A stretch of DNA of 64,000 nucleotides, taken from positions 5,001-69,000 of the forward strand of contig ADNK01002828.1 in NCBI GenBank assembly GCA_000320545.1, read 5' to 3'. The notes beneath the pieces were generated by a model. It was not told where the DNA came from. It did no database searches and saw only the letters and a list, made by a program, of their open reading frames with translations. Source of the stretch: Bigelowiella natans CCMP2755 (lineage: Eukaryota; Cercozoa; Chlorarachniophyceae). A program made the position numbers and the translations under genes. Positions 51,552 to 63,096 of this stretch are shown piece after piece; the stretch's first letter is position 1; every line of letters begins with the position of its first letter.

Positions 51552-51866
51552 AGAGAACCTGGCAGCGATTAAGTCTGGCTTTCCTGGTCCCAAAGTACTT
51601 CGACTTTCATCGTGCACGAAGGCACCAACCTGATAATAATTGAAAATATGATGATGATGCAGGAAGAACAATCAATAATAATAAAGACCACAGCCGTGCT
51701 GCTTACGTTACTACATATCTGCTGGTGGTGATGGTGGGTATGTGCTGTCCTTCTAAGGGGAAGAGAGTATATAATTCATTTACAATATATCATGGTTTTC
51801 ACATGTACATGAAGAACATAACAATAACGTAGTAAAACATCCCGAGCACTACCAGATGAATCAATA

Positions 51867-51904
<38 letters not shown>

Positions 51905-53315
51905 TACATTTTTGTGGTGTTTTCACGTATGTGTTACGAGCATATTGTAAATTATATATTGTCTCCTCTTCCGAAGTACATTTATATTATATATTATAAT
52001 AGAATATTTATAATATGTATATTGTTTATGGCGTGCCTGTGTTTTCAAACTAAGACTAACATGCAAAATCTACAATCAATCGCCCCACCCTGCGCCCTTC
52101 CCCAAACATAAAGAATGAATTATGTAGAACCTGCTGTGGAGTGAGACGTTCAAACACCCCATCGCAAGCCAGTACCAAGAAGTCCTATGATCATGATGAT
52201 GATGATGATCATGATCATGATCATGATGATGATGATGATGATATAGTAGTAGTAGTAGTACCCCATGCTTGGCAAGAAATGATGAGACTTCTGGGGTTGC
52301 AACCACTGATTGCTCTGTGAGACGCTTCTCCTTCTAAATTGTGGTGTTAAAGGTTGATAGATAATTATTAGTTTGATTATGCTAATAGGTACAAACAAAC
52401 ATAACACATCATGCTTGCTAGAATGCTGCTGCCGCTGCTGTTATTATTATTGTTGTTGTTGCACGTTTTTCTTATGTCTTAGATCTCCAAAGGCCCGTGA
52501 GACAGCAAGATCACCTATTATTATCATCATCATATTATCATTATTATGACTTTCATTTGTATGTTGATTCTAGGTGAGAAAGATGGTCTGTTGGTATCAT
52601 GATGATGATTCTAGGTGAGAGAGATGGTCTGTTAATATCATGATGATGATGATGATGATAATGATAACGACATAATTTACCATTTACTCTATCCTTGAAT
52701 ACGTAGCCACCAGCCTGAATACAAAACAATATACAAAGAAGAAGATCATAGTCCTCCTCCTCCTCCTCCTTTAATATTTCTCTCTATCATTATTTCCTTG
52801 CTGAACCCCTTCTCTTATCAGAATCATAGGAAAAATACTAACTAACACGGCTAGGAGTGGTCGTCGTAAGAATATTGATATATTTATTACTCTACTACAT
52901 ACCTTGACGATTCTTAGCTGCTCTATATCACGGGTAGGTTTATGATCGATAGTTAACTCTTGGCATTCTCCGCTATTGTGAAATGTGAATATGGTGATAA
53001 ATTGTGGTTTTTCTCAATCATCATATTATTACCAACATTGACCCAATGTTATAATGAGTAGCGATTCTAGTTGTAGCAAGCACTAGCACCAACCTTGATC
53101 TTACTAAAAGAGCCTTCGAGTCTCCTACATTAGCTATTGTAATCCGAAACGAGGGGCTGTTACTGTCGTCATCGTCGTCATCGTGTTCTTCTTCTTCTTC
53201 TCTCTGCATACATATATTTGATCATTCAAAAATCAATTAGAATATGTCGTAGGTTAAACTCTTAAAAATGCTATTACGCAGTGATCATCAGTTCTGCTCT
53301 TTTTATATAATTGTA

Positions 53316-53361
<46 letters not shown>

Positions 53362-54606
53362 TAATATAAATATATTATCCATCCCCTCTCACCAACCCCT
53401 CCAACTACCCATAATATAATTATTACCTCAGGATTCTTGTTATTGTTGTTGTTGTTCTTCTTCTTCTTCTTGACATGTGTTGTAGTAGTAGTAGTTCCGG
53501 ATACGTTTGCTGCGTTGGGAGATTTTGGCGACCAAGACTGGGAACCCCTTTTATGCTGCTGCTGCTGCTGCATGCTTCCATCCTTACCACTCGAATAATA
53601 ATCACTACTAGTATTCCCTACACCTGCACTCGCTGTGGAGTGATGCTGCCCCCCCGTAAAACCAACCTAAATTCGATGACGATGACGACAATATCAACGG
53701 GAAGAAAGAGCAGTCATACGCTTGGTGCACCAACTGCTATTCAAAAGACTACTGATTATGGAGAATACTGCTACTGCTACTACTACTGACAATGGTTTTT
53801 ATTTTCTGAGTACCTGAGAGTGATCTATGATAGCCACTACTGCTGTCGATCCAGACTCACTGTTGGTGGTAACAATAATGTATGTGTGTTGTATTGGTAT
53901 CACCAATTAAGAAGAACGTGAACATCATTTCTTATTTTTTGTAACAAGGTAATTGTTGCAGGACCTACTACTACTACTGCTGATACTACCACTACCTCTG
54001 AAACGATGATTTTGGATCTACAAATCGTGCATCAAGCCGTTCCAATGCCTTGGTTAGGGCTTTGGGGTCGTGCGGATCCTGTAATGTCGTCGTGAAGTTG
54101 TGAGTGAGGTTGATTGGCGGCCATCAAGGGGGAGGAGGACGAGAAAGTACTTGACGACAGAATAACGAAGAATGAAGTGTCACTGAAACCTTCAATTCTG
54201 CAATTGCTGTTCCCATTTGTTTACGCAGGAATGCAGAGCAGTGAGATCCATTATGGCCATCATAGACTCCAAATAAAGATGTCTGAGTATATGGTAGTAT
54301 TTAATGTTGTTCGACGACTGCTACATATTATTATCTCTCAAATCACATATCATCATTGCACTTAAGGTAGAACTTGGTGGAGTAGTAGTAGCTTTAATAA
54401 TCGATATTAATATGTAGTGTCGTACCCCTGGAAGATCCGGGCAGAGGTCAAGTCTTATATGAATCTGACATCAGCATTATCATCTCTCCAATTAGAATGT
54501 AATGATATGTGCCAAATTGGTGTGCATAAGGCACCTCGTCCTCCATGCTTAAGCGCCATCCTTGCATCTCGGCACTTCCTACGCATAGAGAGCCTACACG
54601 AAGCAT
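49349..54606 (-). CDS. PP2C-family (PPM) Ser/Thr protein phosphatase
   Basis: The start is MLRVGSLCVGSAEMQGWRL at 54606. Decoded exons are 54535-54606, 54426-54464, 54151-54282, 53996-54078, 53814-53859, 53094-53203, 52913-52982, 52681-52714, 52465-52514, 52262-52330, 52131-52184, 51707-51718, 51559-51629, 51127-51307, 50401-50475, 50156-50206, 49874-49924, 49471-49519 and 49349-49389. PP2C enzymes are Mg/Mn-dependent monomeric phosphatases. Their motifs appear in order: MEDE, VYDGHNG (metal Asp), SGSTAVVAIID, IANVGDSKALL, LTIDHKP, GGYVFKDRVNGDLAVSRAFGD, FLVLACDGVFE and YRGSKDNMSCLIVSF. A low-complexity Gln/Lys/Asn/Thr insert (about 53410-53590) probably adds a further exon between GSTA and NVGD. 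A basic-acidic tail and four small exons extend the C-terminus past the usual domain end; their joins are phase-consistent except one unresolved near 50.5-51.1 kb. The last 12 residues include CC. Confidence 0.92.
50825..51085. repeat. (GT)n, (TAC)n and (TCC)n arrays with an internal duplication
   Basis: A (GT)n run (about 50825-50857), (CTA)n arrays and (CTC)n runs alternate. A block containing acgtgctgctattttgttat occurs twice (about 50907 and 50967), so part of the array was duplicated as a unit. All lies in an intron of the phosphatase. Confidence 0.85.
52564..52645. repeat. 41-bp tandem duplication in a phosphatase intron
   Basis: gattctaggtgaga(a/g)agatggtctgtt plus atcatgatgat occurs twice in a row, starting at 52566 and 52607, with about three mismatches. 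It lies between exons 52465-52514 and 52681-52714 and does not encode an extra exon in the needed phase. Confidence 0.85.
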
Positions 54607-54707
54607 TTCATCCAAAATAGTGTATCAGATTAATGGAGAAGCTTGATGGGAATGAGTAGCATTTCATCCAAAATAGTGTATCAGATTAATGGAGAAGCTT
54701 GATTAGA
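54602..54707. repeat. 56-bp tandem duplication of the phosphatase leader and start codon
   Basis: The block agcatttcatccaaaatagt through ggagaagcttgat occurs at 54602 and again at 54658. On the coding strand each copy contains ATGAAATGCT, so the presumed start ATG has a duplicate 56 nt upstream. Upstream copies open short frames that stop before or inside the leader, making them upstream ORFs. Confidence 0.9.
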
Positions 54708-55607
54708 AGTAGTAGTTGTTCAATGCTCAAATCGTAAGTCGGCACAAATTACTCGACGACGATTACAAAAGACGAGGACACTGTCACCCTATCTAAGCTC
54801 AACCGTTGTAAGTTGCAGTTCGCGCCAAGCTTTTGCTCATCAGAGGATATGGTAAACCCGCCCCCATTATTTTTCACTTCAGGTAGGCAATTAAAGGGGC
54901 GGGAGGAATCGTATCAGAAGGCCGGTAGCTGGAGTGATCCTTAAGAAATGCGATTGGCACTCTATTTAAGTACTACGACAAACCATTTATTGGATCAAAT
55001 CTAGAAAATAAGAACAAATGCCTAAATTTAGTTAAAATAGCCACCCGAAGTCAAAATTTATACCAAATGTCCTTCTTTTTAGATGTTGTCATTATATAAG
55101 GCTAGTATACAATGGCATTTTTATTCGACGTCAATGATATTAGAAGACATTACGTTTGAATTGGCAGTGTTCCGTTATATAACCCATTTTGCATTTATTA
55201 TTCATTCGATTGGGGGGGGAGCTACTACTCGTACAAGCTTCTCACTCTGAAAGCAGAATTCCTCTGCTTCTAGCACCGAAAAAGTCATCCCTTGCTAAAT
55301 TTTATCCACGGGAAGAATTTCGTGATTTGGTTGAGCAGATAGATAGAGAACTGACTTCTTAAATTGTCTTCGTTATCAGACTGCCGATCGACGTGCGAAT
55401 TTAGTTCCTTCACACTGATTTTAGGCATAAATAGATTCAATACAAGATCTTTCCGTAAACAAAAAAGGAAACAAACGAAATCTCTTTGGCACACTGAGCA
55501 AGTAAAATTCCTAACTTTCTCAACAGGAGTTCACCTTTTCAGCTAATTTGTTGCATTTCAGGTTGCCCTAATCATTCGTTATCATTTAAATTTCCAGTGG
55601 AAAAAAA
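54708..55607. other. Divergent intergenic region
   Basis: About 0.9 kb of AT-rich, repeat-poor sequence lies between the phosphatase (-) and the next gene (+). It presumably holds both promoters. A minus-strand frame at 55285-55494 is open but lacks splice or domain support. Confidence 0.45.
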
Positions 55608-56427
55608 ATGGAAAATTTTGACACTGTAAGAAGATTATTGTCTTGATGATGTACTTGTATCTGTTGTAGATATAGCTAATACAATTACTATTATTTTGTT
55701 TTCCCCCTACAGAATATTTCCAAGGCCCTGCTGAGTGAACTTGAGGAGATTAAATCAAAAATCCTTAGAGCGGCCAAAAGGGTGATTTCCTTTCATTCGC
55801 TGCCGATTTATGTTGTGATCATTCGTGTGCTATGATGGCACAGGATTCGGCGTTGGGACAGCAAATCTCAACAGAAGATTGGCGAAGAATGAAGCAGGTG
55901 TGTGCAATTCGTCTTACAGAGACCGTCTTTTTGAGAATCCATTTGATCATCGACTTGAATTTAGATTAACGAAAAATTGGAGCATCTTGGATCGAGAGGG
56001 GGCTCGAGAGGCACATTAGCCAGGGACCGAAAACAGGTCATAAAGTCATTGAATATTTTCAACAATTTTAGTTTTCAAACTTTGTGAAATTCGTCAGAAA
56101 TCCCCATTATCAAGTGCTGGAGAATATTTGATGACTGGCGATATGGCACGAAAAACGACACCAAAACCTGTCTCCAGCGGAGAGCGCACCCGTGAGCAAG
56201 AGATACTTAAACATCAGAGCGTTGGGGAGGTCCTCCTTGAAGAGATAGTGTTTCAAGTTTGAGGGTTTTCTTACAATGATCAGGAACGATCTTTGACTAT
56301 GTTGTATCGTTGGTGTGTATAAATCGTAGCTCGAAAAACTTGCAAGAAGAGCACGGCCAGTGCCGACAATTGATTACCGTCCAGATGGGGAGTATCGAGC
56401 TGGAAGCACTCTAGATGTATGTGTGGA

Positions 56428-56464
<37 letters not shown>

Positions 56465-56506
56465 GTTGAGTAAATATGTTGAGTAATGTTGGGTAATTAT
56501 ATAAAT

Positions 56507-56560
<54 letters not shown>

Positions 56561-57632
56561 GCGAGAAACAACTTTATGCTTAATTATCAACTTTGTTTAC
56601 CATGGGTCAGGGCGTCCATCCTATCATGCAATATACTATGATCCAGGACACCCCTAATGGTCTGACATATATAACAACAACTTATGTTTTCTTTGTATAC
56701 CCGCAACCGAGGAGGGGGGGGAGAGCGGAAAACGCCATTGATTATGATTGTTACTTACAGTGGAAAAGAAGCTGTCCAGCATTGCAAGCTTCGTGCATAA
56801 TGTCTCTGCCCCAACTCACCCACATCTCGTGAAAGGTGGTGTACCATAATTTGGTTTTATGATTATCACCGCCATCGTATGTTACCATCATTGAAGTCTA
56901 CATCTATATTTCTCTCATGTATGCATGATTAATTATCAAGGCCGGGGAAGGATGAGATTAATGAGACCAAATCGAAATCCCATATTGGATGAACCACCAA
57001 AAAGACCTATAGGAAAGATGGTACTTCTTTCTACCATAAAGCAAACTGATATCCATAAAAATAATGCTACTTTCATTTGCAACTAAGTTCTAATATTATC
57101 CAGGTACGTGATATTCGACGTCGAAACCCAATACTAGATGGCGAGGAGCTCAATACTAAATTCACGAAAAAGATGATGGAGGTTAGTAAAGTTGAAGCAC
57201 TGCAAGTTCATTTCTAATTATTTTTCTGTATTTAGCCCAAAATTGTCCCACTTGAAGATAGAGAATTTAAACACGTGTTCACGAGGAAAATGGTAATTTG
57301 TCAAAATCAGTCCGTCAGCACATTATCATCTGCTCCCTATAACCAATCTCCAAGAGAGGTTCTTCCATGGATAACTTTGTTATATGATTGTTGTACATCC
57401 TAGGTTCCAAATCCATTCGCTCCGAAGAGAAATCCTATTATGGATTTTCAGCAAGGGCCTCCACCGGTAGTAGCTAGCAATTGCGACGTGGTAGAGTACG
57501 GTGGGAGATGTGATAAAAATTGATTATTATACGTTGTTTTCTCAACAGGAGCAGAGAAGGGAAAGAAAGAAAATAGATATGTGGTTTGATAAGAAGAAAC
57601 CAAAGAACCTACCCATAGGGATGCTCGGATAG
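55608..57632 (+). CDS. Unknown protein with repeated NPI(L/M)D motifs
   Basis: Thirteen exons (55608-55625, 55713-55781, 55844-55897, 55965-56036, 56098-56229, 56330-56416, 56611-56659, 56761-56835, 56941-57020, 57104-57181, 57236-57292, 57404-57466, 57549-57632) join in phase to about 305 residues. The N-terminus is helical and charged (KALLSELEEIKSKIL, STEDWRRMKQ). The middle is basic and disordered, with VPTIDYRPDGEYRAGSTLD. The C-terminal third repeats a short unit, usually one per exon: RPNRNPILDE, RRRNPILDGE and KRNPIMDF. These are interleaved with FTKKMME, PKIVPLEDREF and FTRKMVPNPF. The tail is EQRRERKKIDMWFDKKKPK. No signal peptide or membrane segment is present. I do not recognise the family. 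The repeats look like short binding peptides for a common partner. Confidence 0.75.
56427..56562. repeat. Two (AT)n tracts
   Basis: (AT)n runs at about 56430-56460 and 56515-56558 lie in the intron between exons 56330-56416 and 56611-56659. Confidence 0.9.
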
Positions 57633-60600
57633 ATTGTAATTTATCATGCCGCATTAGACGATGCGGTAACAAACGTCCGCAACATCTCGAAAGCAATCGA
57701 GGATGCTAATAAAAGGACGTAAAGTGTACACCATCAAAATATGCAAAATGCATTGCTATGTATCATACATACACAAAACAAGTTTCTTTCGAATTATTAC
57801 GTTATCTCTGTTGTCCATGCATGCTGCAGCCAATAGACAACAAGGCTTCTATATTTCTCATGCACTACTTTGTGTATCGCATCGAAAACCAGAACAAGGT
57901 CTCTGATGTATACACGCACGCACACACATCGCACTCACACATACACACTCGTGTTGTGTTTGTGTGTGTGTGTGTGTGTTGCATCACACATGCGCATCTA
58001 GGCATAGCATGTCGCACGTCGATCGGTGTCTTTCGATGGTGCGTGCAACATGCGCCCAGCACGTATGTGTTTTGTTTTCGATTCGTTGCTCCTGCTACCC
58101 GCCCTCCATCTAGCCGCAACACCCTTACTTCGCCTTCATTCGTTGTGACACGCCCTCATACAAGCTGTGTTTTCTTTTCAGCATTGGCAGCGACATCACG
58201 CACATGCGTCTACACACGCAGCGACACACAATGGACGTGCTTGGTGATGTGACACACATTGCACACAACGTGTGCCGATGAAATGAAGAGTGCATTCACC
58301 TGGACACGCGACGTGCATTCATCTGCACACCTTTGCAGCGCGTGCGTGCTCGCTCTAGCGCCATCCATCGTTTTTCTACGAGCGTAGTGCATCATGGCAT
58401 GTGTCATTTTATTTGTTCACACGTGCATGCATGCGCTGTCGTCACGCGGTGCTAGCGCTAGAGCGGTGACCATGTCTGGCGGAGGTGGGCATGCGCTGAT
58501 CACTGCTAGATCAGATCACCAGCTAGATCAAGACGTGCAGACATGTTCCAGAAAATGTGAATGCGCCATGCCGCCAATCAAGCAATGCACGTGTGTCTGC
58601 TGCATGCGTGCCAGCGTGGATCACAGCAGGAGCGAGGGTTCATTCCTTGATTCCATCTGCTCGCACAATTGACGATGGTTGTAGTGCCATGATGATGTGT
58701 CTATTATCATGGCACACTTGATCATGATCGAGTCTGCTCGCTGCGAGGCCACGCTCTGGCGCCGTGCTTGTCACAGCGCTGAAGCGCTAGACTAGCAGAG
58801 CGTGTCGCCGCAACTGGGCAAATGTAATTCGTCACACAATGGACACAGCACATGCTGTGTTGCACACATCACAGGTGCGTGTGTCTGTGGTCACAGCTGT
58901 GCATGACAATGGACGTGCACAGTGCGAGATGATGCGCATTTGTTTGTCGTCGTGACATCGCAACAACTGATTCCTTGTTGGTCTTCTAGCTGGGAGTCCA
59001 CAACCATTCTTGTTTCACGAAGAAGACGGTGATGTGTGCGATTGTGGTTCGAGAAAATCAAAACCTGAATGGTGGCGTAGACCGAACTCCGAGGTCATCT
59101 CACACCAAAACAGCTGATGTCACGAATGCCGACGCAAATTGGCCAGAGTTTTGCCTGCTGAGAAATGACAAATCATTGGAACTCACTTGCAATGCTCACG
59201 ATTGGTCATCGAGACATTCTCAGCGCATTTCAAGAGATGAAGTCAAATTGACGCTTGATTCGTGATTTTCTGCAGGGTGAATGACAATGACACCAACCAT
59301 TGCAACCCATTGCTCTCTGAGGCCTTTTCCACCCGAAGTTTTTGATTGCATCATCACTTCATCCCCTCTCGTCGCTTTGACGTGGGGCTACCCGTGCATC
59401 ATCCGCAGAATCCACCACGCGTGATGAGCATTGGCAGTCATGGCAGCAGCTTTCGTCGTTTGCACATTGCGAAGTTGCGAAGCTGCACGTCGTGCACGAT
59501 GTGCAGGATTTCCAACGCCGATCGAGTCGCACGCACAATCAGAAACCGAGGAACAGTCACCTGTCGCCCCACATGCTTTGAAGTCGCAGGGACAGTCCCC
59601 GTTTACGCAGGTGCTTGGGGAACAACAAAAGCACCACACAACACGTGCGCACGTCCATTGCAAGGAGGAGGGTTCTGGACACTCACACAAGAATGTTGAT
59701 CATCACCTCAATGAACAATGAACAATGAACAATGATGATGAACTACATTTCCAAAACGTCACAAGACATTTGCATTGTGCGAAACGCAGTGCCTCGAACT
59801 AGCTTCAGTGAGGACTGTGACCAGTGAACTCGCAGGTTCGCATCATTGGTTCTGCTCTGGAGCTTCAAACAACAATGAAGAATGAAATCCCTTTGAAATG
59901 AAGCCATTTTTGTTATGCGTCTACTCAGATATCCTTTAATCAGATAGAAATCCGCTTCTGTGTGCTTGCAGGGTCAGAATTTTTGTTACGAAACACCTTG
60001 GCACATGGATTGCAAAGCCCGAGATGTTCCAGATATTTTTGGATAGTCTCCACTGTCGAATCCCGGCATTCGGACATAACAGGGTAAAACACGTAGATTA
60101 GATCTATTAGATCTACACAAAAAAAGAAATAGATCTAGATCTAGATCTAACCACGAATAAAGCTAAAAATCTTTCATCGCAGGAGTGCAACCAAAGAAAT
60201 TTGTGGAACATCTTGAATCTTGAATCTTTTCAACCTTGAATGATCTAACAATAGATCTAAATTCATGGACGACATTGTTCTGCGATCTCATCACTCAGTT
60301 TTGTTGCAGCTTTCTTCGGAGCCGCATTTGCAAAATATGTGGTAAAAAAAGGCTTGCATTTTGTTCAGAATGAGTATCGGCTCCCTTCGTTTGAGAAAGA
60401 AATCCACTTCTGTTTGTTGTTGCACAGTTACGCCAGTGTCCACAGGCAGTTCGTTAACATGTCCTGCACCAACTCCACGCTCAACAAACTCAATGCACTG
60501 ATAAAATGCAACAAGAAAGAAGCAAAGGTAGTAGACGGTTGAGTGCAGAATATTCCTATACCTTAAGTTTTGCGCTTCAATGTTTTGTTAGACCCTCATC

Positions 60601-60663
60601 GTGGTGCATGGTCCATACATGAACTGAGGGCGTTGGAACCACAACATCTTACGAGTTCATGAG
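57633..60663. other. Long intergenic island, no supported gene
   Basis: About 3 kb is rich in GCAC, TGCG and ACACA words, with a (GT)n run near 57958-57979. A cluster of AGATCT palindromes sits at about 60098-60151. Open frames of 60-164 codons overlap on both strands without domains. A 45-codon minus-strand frame near 59930-60078 (TVETIQKYLEHLGLCNPC) and a plus-strand frame at 60339-60542 look somewhat protein-like but have no supporting neighbours. Confidence 0.4.
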
Positions 60664-60876
60664 TTGATCATGAATCTTACCGATGCTGGATTTCATGTCC
60701 AGCTTAAGCATGATATGAAGGAAACTACTTGGGAAGACCACGGAGATGTTTCTGTTGAAGACATCAAGGGCAGAACTCTCGCCTATGGAAAGCAAGTCGT
60801 CCACAACAAAAACTTTTCGAAGTCTAAGAAGGCATTTGATGATTTAGCTAAGACTGCAATTTCCAAAGTTGAATAA
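60664..60876 (+). CDS. Possible terminal exon or gene relic
   Basis: A 70-codon frame (NLTDAGFHVQLKHDMKETTW, GRTLAYGKQVVHNKNFSK, KKAFDDLAKTAISKVE) ends with TAA and has ordinary amino-acid composition, unlike the neighbouring low-complexity frames. No convincing upstream exon or domain was found. It sits inside an intergenic island, so it may be a decayed or retroposed copy. Confidence 0.3.
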   Translation: MIMNLTDAGFHVQLKHDMKETTWEDHGDVSVEDIKGRTLAYGKQVVHNKNFSKSKKAFDDLAKTAISKVE

Positions 60877-61851
60877 CTAAAAGTTGAAAAAGTAATTTTT
60901 GAAGAGCATAATGACAGTGTTTGAAACATCACTTCCGCTCCAGCTAACCGTTGAAGGATGCATCCAAAAGCTTTCAGAGTGCAAATGCATCCAGAGGAAC
61001 TTGAATCAACAACATGGAACATTGGTGATACTTTTCCTTTGAGAACAAGGAGAATCATTCCTTTAAGAACAAGGAGGACTATCAACCACGTGTGTTGTAG
61101 CTAAGCAGTGGCGGGCATCATGCACCGCATTTACTAGTTCAACTGGGAATGGACGTGAAACATGTCAACAATTTGTCAATTTGGATTGTCTTTCTCATGT
61201 GCATTTGGTGCACACGCAGGCAACCTGTCATTGTTATCATGCAGCTTGTTTCATTGATTTTTTGGGTTTTGTTCTGATGCAAAATGATGGACATGGCGAT
61301 GTGATGTGCACAAAATATGCAATGTGCGCACGCTAGCATGTCCATGATCCCAATGAAATGTGTGCAATGTACACTCGCCTACGCACACATCTAGACATGT
61401 AAAAACTTTGGCACCGCATAAGCGTTCTGCCACGCGCAATGATGAATCTAATTCTACCAAACTCACAGATAAAATGAAAAGACTGTGTGTGTTTCATGCA
61501 GCTTGCATGATCTGATCTAGCGATGAAGATGTGGTCAGTCCATTTTTTACATCAGCCATACCAATTTTCGCGATGGAAGTACGTGTACTTAGGCAGTTAT
61601 GCAACCCTTATAGAACAATCTATGGCGTTTCATCATTATTAACAAATGTTGCAACAATGCAATATGGGCACATACGATGTAATGACTGGCAGTCGTTTGC
61701 AGCAATGCCATTGTACGGTCTAGCTGTAGCTAGCGTGACAATTAGATCAACAACATTTTCATGCACAGAAACATGAGCAAACATCAGTCATCATATGTCT
61801 AATGTGCTTTACGACTCGCAAAATGTTACATTATAGCCCATCTACGTCTCA
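60877..61851. other. Intergenic island downstream of the P5C reductase
   Basis: Repeat-poor sequence with TGCAC, GCTAGC and CATGTCC words. The short open frames on both strands have no domain. The 3' end of the reductase transcript should lie in its right part. Confidence 0.45.
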
Positions 61852-62134
61852 TTACAGCTTTGACTTCGATTTTTCTTCTTCAGCAGCCTCGCTCAGTTCT
61901 TTCGAACGCTTTGCTGCCGCCTAGAAGATGGCGACGGTTTTAGTGGATATAATGAGAAGGGGACATCAAACCTTTACATTACATCAAGGGGAAAAAAACA
62001 ATCTTGCAATCTTTACCTCGACAGCATTCATCACGCATCCTCTGAACCCAACCCTTTACAATAGAAGTAATTCCAACATTGTAAGTGGAATTCGGGCTAT
62101 GCCAAATGTCAGTATGATGAAAAAGTTAAAGATA

Positions 62135-62172
<38 letters not shown>

Positions 62173-63034
62173 GAAATGGAGTGGAACGCAGTTGTCATTA
62201 ATATTTGATTTCAAGTTTATAAAAACTACTCTTGATTAACTTCGTGCAATATTGAGTTTCGCTATCACCTTTCCAAAGCATGTATTCCAGCAATTGTTGT
62301 GCCCCCTGGAGATGCTACCTATCCGTAATAATTAGTCGTAACACATCACTTATTACGAACACGTACGAGTGCAAAGTCCTGACGTCGTTTGTACTGAGTG
62401 TACTACCTTGTCTTTAAGCAACCCAGGATGTTCTCCTATCAACGAATATTTAAAAGAAGAAGATTAGTATGACGATCAGGGATTATAATATTCGCTTTTT
62501 AGTATATCTCAGTAGTGTGAATGCGCACGTATAGGTGAGTGAGTAAGTGTACATTGAATTTACCTGTCTCGAGCACCATTTTTGCAGCTCCAAAGACTGT
62601 TTGTGCCGCCTGACAATACACAATTTGACATCGAAATGTTTTATGAGACAATAATTTATGGGTAAACAGCAGCTACTGTTCAGCTGCAGTCTCTGCACTG
62701 ATTGGAAGAGCATCAGTTTCAGCAGCAGCAGTTTAAGATGATAGTATTCATTGGCGAAGAAGAAGAAGAAGAAGAAGAAGAAGAAGAAGAAGAAGAAGAA
62801 AAAGAAGCATGTATGCTTTGTTAACACACATACTATTTTGTTTTATCTTTTTATGTTTTCTTCACCACTCAAAATCCACCACCACAAACATCACCATACT
62901 ATTATTATCAGTGGGAAAAAAGACGCATAACTATACCAAATTTAAAGCAACAGATCTAGGAAGACCCATGCGTACACCGCCGTCTGCCATCGCCTTAAAG
63001 CAACAATACAAATATCAAAAATACACACGTACAT

Positions 63035-63096
<62 letters not shown>

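Noticed and set aside
57758-58252. 164-codon frame in the 58-kb island
   Set aside because: It overlaps long frames on the other strand, has a Cys/His/Thr-rich composition imposed by CACA/GTGT words and shows no domain or splice context.
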